DNA from: Bacteroidota bacterium | GTDB lineage: Bacteria > Bacteroidota > Bacteroidia > Flavobacteriales > Flavobacteriaceae | Direction: 5' to 3' | Assembly: GCA_022560715.1 (NCBI GenBank) | Contig: JADFSQ010000064.1 | Span: forward strand, 1-8,285 | Length of the DNA: 8,285 bases | Shown: one piece after another, positions 7,235 through 8,285 of the stretch | Layout of the letters: every line of letters begins with the position of its first letter | Numbering within the stretch: the first letter of the stretch is position 1 | Notes under the pieces: generated by a model | Told to the model about the DNA's origin: nothing | The model's input: only the letters and a program-made list of their open reading frames with translations | The model's database searches: none | Position numbers and translations under genes: made by a program

Positions 7235-7308
7235 GGCCACGTAGCTCAGCTGAATAGAGCACTGGATTTCGGCTCCAGCGGTCGTGGGTTTGAATCCCTC
7301 CGTGGTCA
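7235..7308 (+). tRNA. tRNA-Arg, anticodon UCG
   Basis: The cloverleaf folds by eye. The acceptor GGCCACG (7235-7241) pairs with CGTGGTC (7301-7307), with one G-T wobble at 2-71. The D stem GCTC (7244-7247) pairs with GAGC (7257-7260). The anticodon stem CTGGA/TCCAG carries the loop TTTCGGC, with anticodon TCG at 7269-7271. The T arm is GTGGG (7284-7288), loop TTTGAAT, CCCTC (7296-7300), with a U-U mismatch at 50-64. The discriminator is A73 (7308); CCA is not encoded. C35 and A20, arginine identity elements known from E. coli, are present. G19 and C56 are replaced by A19 (7253) and U56 (7291), which can still pair. The gene lies 5 bp after yqeY and just before a strong terminator, so it is probably cut from the yqeY transcript. 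Confidence 0.93.
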
Positions 7309-7314
7309 CAAGTG

Positions 7315-7359
7315 AATCCTTAACATCCTTTATAATTAGGATGTTAAGGATTTTTTTTT
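7315..7359 (+). terminator. Strong intrinsic terminator after tRNA-Arg
   Basis: A perfect 15-bp stem pairs AATCCTTAACATCCT (7315-7329) with AGGATGTTAAGGATT (7338-7352) over an 8-base AT loop (7330-7337), followed by an unbroken T run (7351-7359). It starts 7 bases after the tRNA and should end the yqeY-tRNA transcript, separating it from the next gene. Confidence 0.95.
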
Positions 7360-7397
7360 ATCTTCGTTTGACTTTTCTTTGTCCACATTTTTTCATT

Positions 7398-8276
7398 ATG
7401 TCAATATACTTAAATAATAATACTTTTCCAATATCATTATTTAATGTTCATGATGACAAACAATATGAATCATTTATGTCTATCAAAATGGACTTCAAAA
7501 AAGGATTTCCTATTGGTAATTTTATATCATATTTAGCAAAAGTATTTAAGGAAGAAAAAAATCAACATTTAATAGCAAAATTGCTAGTTATATTCCCTTT
7601 TTTATTCTTTTCAAACGCTGAAGAAATTAAACAACTAAATTCAAAACATTATAATATCAAAGAAAATGAATTTTCGGTTTATAATCCCATAAGATTTCTT
7701 AAAGTATTAAACTTAAGATTAAATCATACAGTTATAAAAAACTCTTTCAACTATATTATTGACTCTAATAATGCAGAAATTAATTACTCTAATTTTATAA
7801 CTCAAATATTTATAGTTTTATATAAATATGCTTTTATTGAAATTTCAGAGTCTATTTATTGGAGTACAGGTGGTGAAATTAAACAAGGAATGACTTTTAA
7901 AGAGTTATTCGCTAAAGAGGGTATTGCGAAAAATATAATTAATAATAAATACTCAAACGAGTTTATGGTATATGGGGCTAATGCTTTTATAAAGAATTTG
8001 AATCGATCTATTTCTATTGATGATAATATTGTATTAAAGACTAAAGATCAGATTAATATTTTTTTGAAGCCTTCAGATTTTTCTAAAGTATTATATTCAA
8101 TTATAGATTTTAATATTAAAGGGGTAGACAATTTCTCATCGACTAAAAAAAACAAATTACTTCGACCATTGTTTCATGAAATAGTTTGTAAGATTTGTTA
8201 TCCAAAAATTTATGATGAAGGAATTGATAGTATTTCCTTAAAACAAAAATATCGAAATTTTTTAAAGAACTATTGA
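7398..8276 (+). CDS. Hypothetical protein, unrecognised family, AT-rich
   Basis: I do not recognise this 292-residue protein. It appears soluble: no signal peptide, and only one short hydrophobic stretch (about 58-72, IAKLLVIFPFLFF) that is too isolated for a confident membrane helix. It is rich in Asn, Lys, Ile, Phe and Tyr. A cysteine pair (CKIC, 264-267) lies near a basic C-terminus but is not enough to call a metal site. ATG 7398 is chosen because the frame upstream (open from 7284) runs through the tRNA and its terminator, which are not coding. Base composition differs from its neighbours: a hand count of 7741-7860 gives 22 G+C in 120 (18%), against 22 in 60 (37%) for 1801-1860 in murC. 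With its place just after a tRNA, this suggests acquired accessory DNA. No clear promoter was found in the 38 bases before it. The stop is complete at 8274-8276. Confidence 0.75.
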   Translation: MSIYLNNNTFPISLFNVHDDKQYESFMSIKMDFKKGFPIGNFISYLAKVFKEEKNQHLIAKLLVIFPFLFFSNAEEIKQLNSKHYNIKENEFSVYNPIRFLKVLNLRLNHTVIKNSFNYIIDSNNAEINYSNFITQIFIVLYKYAFIEISESIYWSTGGEIKQGMTFKELFAKEGIAKNIINNKYSNEFMVYGANAFIKNLNRSISIDDNIVLKTKDQINIFLKPSDFSKVLYSIIDFNIKGVDNFSSTKKNKLLRPLFHEIVCKICYPKIYDEGIDSISLKQKYRNFLKNY

Positions 8277-8285
8277 GTTTCATAC

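Noticed and set aside
7284..7397. Upstream extension of the last gene by 38 codons
   Set aside because: The extension would translate the 3' half of the tRNA and its terminator; the ATG at 7398 lies after both.
7366..7400. TTGACT (7368-7373) as a -35 box for the orphan gene
   Set aside because: No acceptable -10 element follows at proper spacing; the nearest candidate overlaps the ATG, and this phylum uses other promoter boxes.

Overview
The window looks like part of a Bacteroidota chromosome, most likely Flavobacteriaceae. The evidence is the late division and cell-wall (dcw) order murG-murC-ftsQ-ftsA-ftsZ-yqeY with no ddl or murB between murC and ftsQ, a long acidic FtsZ linker ending in a NNSFLHDNVD peptide, no Shine-Dalgarno sequences before the genes, AT-rich DNA, and short palindromic or heptameric intergenic repeats. 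This assignment comes from family knowledge and sequence features, not from a database match.

Layout. Bases 1-96 are the 3' end of a small gene that looks like a four-helix-bundle (S23/IVP-type) protein. It runs into a tandem array of a 7-bp unit (81-127). The array supplies the stop codon of that gene and, through one variant unit, the GTG start of murG (114-1226). A nested palindromic element (1241-1277) sits directly on the murC start region (murC 1277-2629). ftsQ starts at a TTG inside the end of murC (2619-3338) and ftsA follows after 3 bp (3342-4664). ftsZ (4719-6620) closes the division block and is followed by an intrinsic terminator (6652-6689) and a perfect 18-bp palindrome (6721-6738). 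yqeY (6780-7229) is followed after 5 bp by a tRNA-Arg(UCG) gene (7235-7308) and a very strong terminator (7315-7359). The last gene (7398-8276) is an unrecognised, markedly AT-richer open reading frame of 292 residues.

Function. MurG makes lipid II from lipid I, and MurC starts the UDP-MurNAc-peptide branch of the same pathway. FtsQ links the periplasmic divisome to the membrane, FtsA anchors FtsZ to the inner membrane, and FtsZ forms the cytokinetic ring. All run on the + strand with tight spacing and can be transcribed together up to the ftsZ terminator. YqeY plus tRNA-Arg forms a second short unit. The orphan gene lies past the tRNA terminator, in a place typical of accessory DNA.

I found no CRISPR array, transposase, integrase, toxin-antitoxin pair or reverse transcriptase. 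The most unusual signals are the repeat array that creates the murG start, the palindrome at the murC start, the compensated tRNA elbow pair, and the orphan gene after the tRNA.
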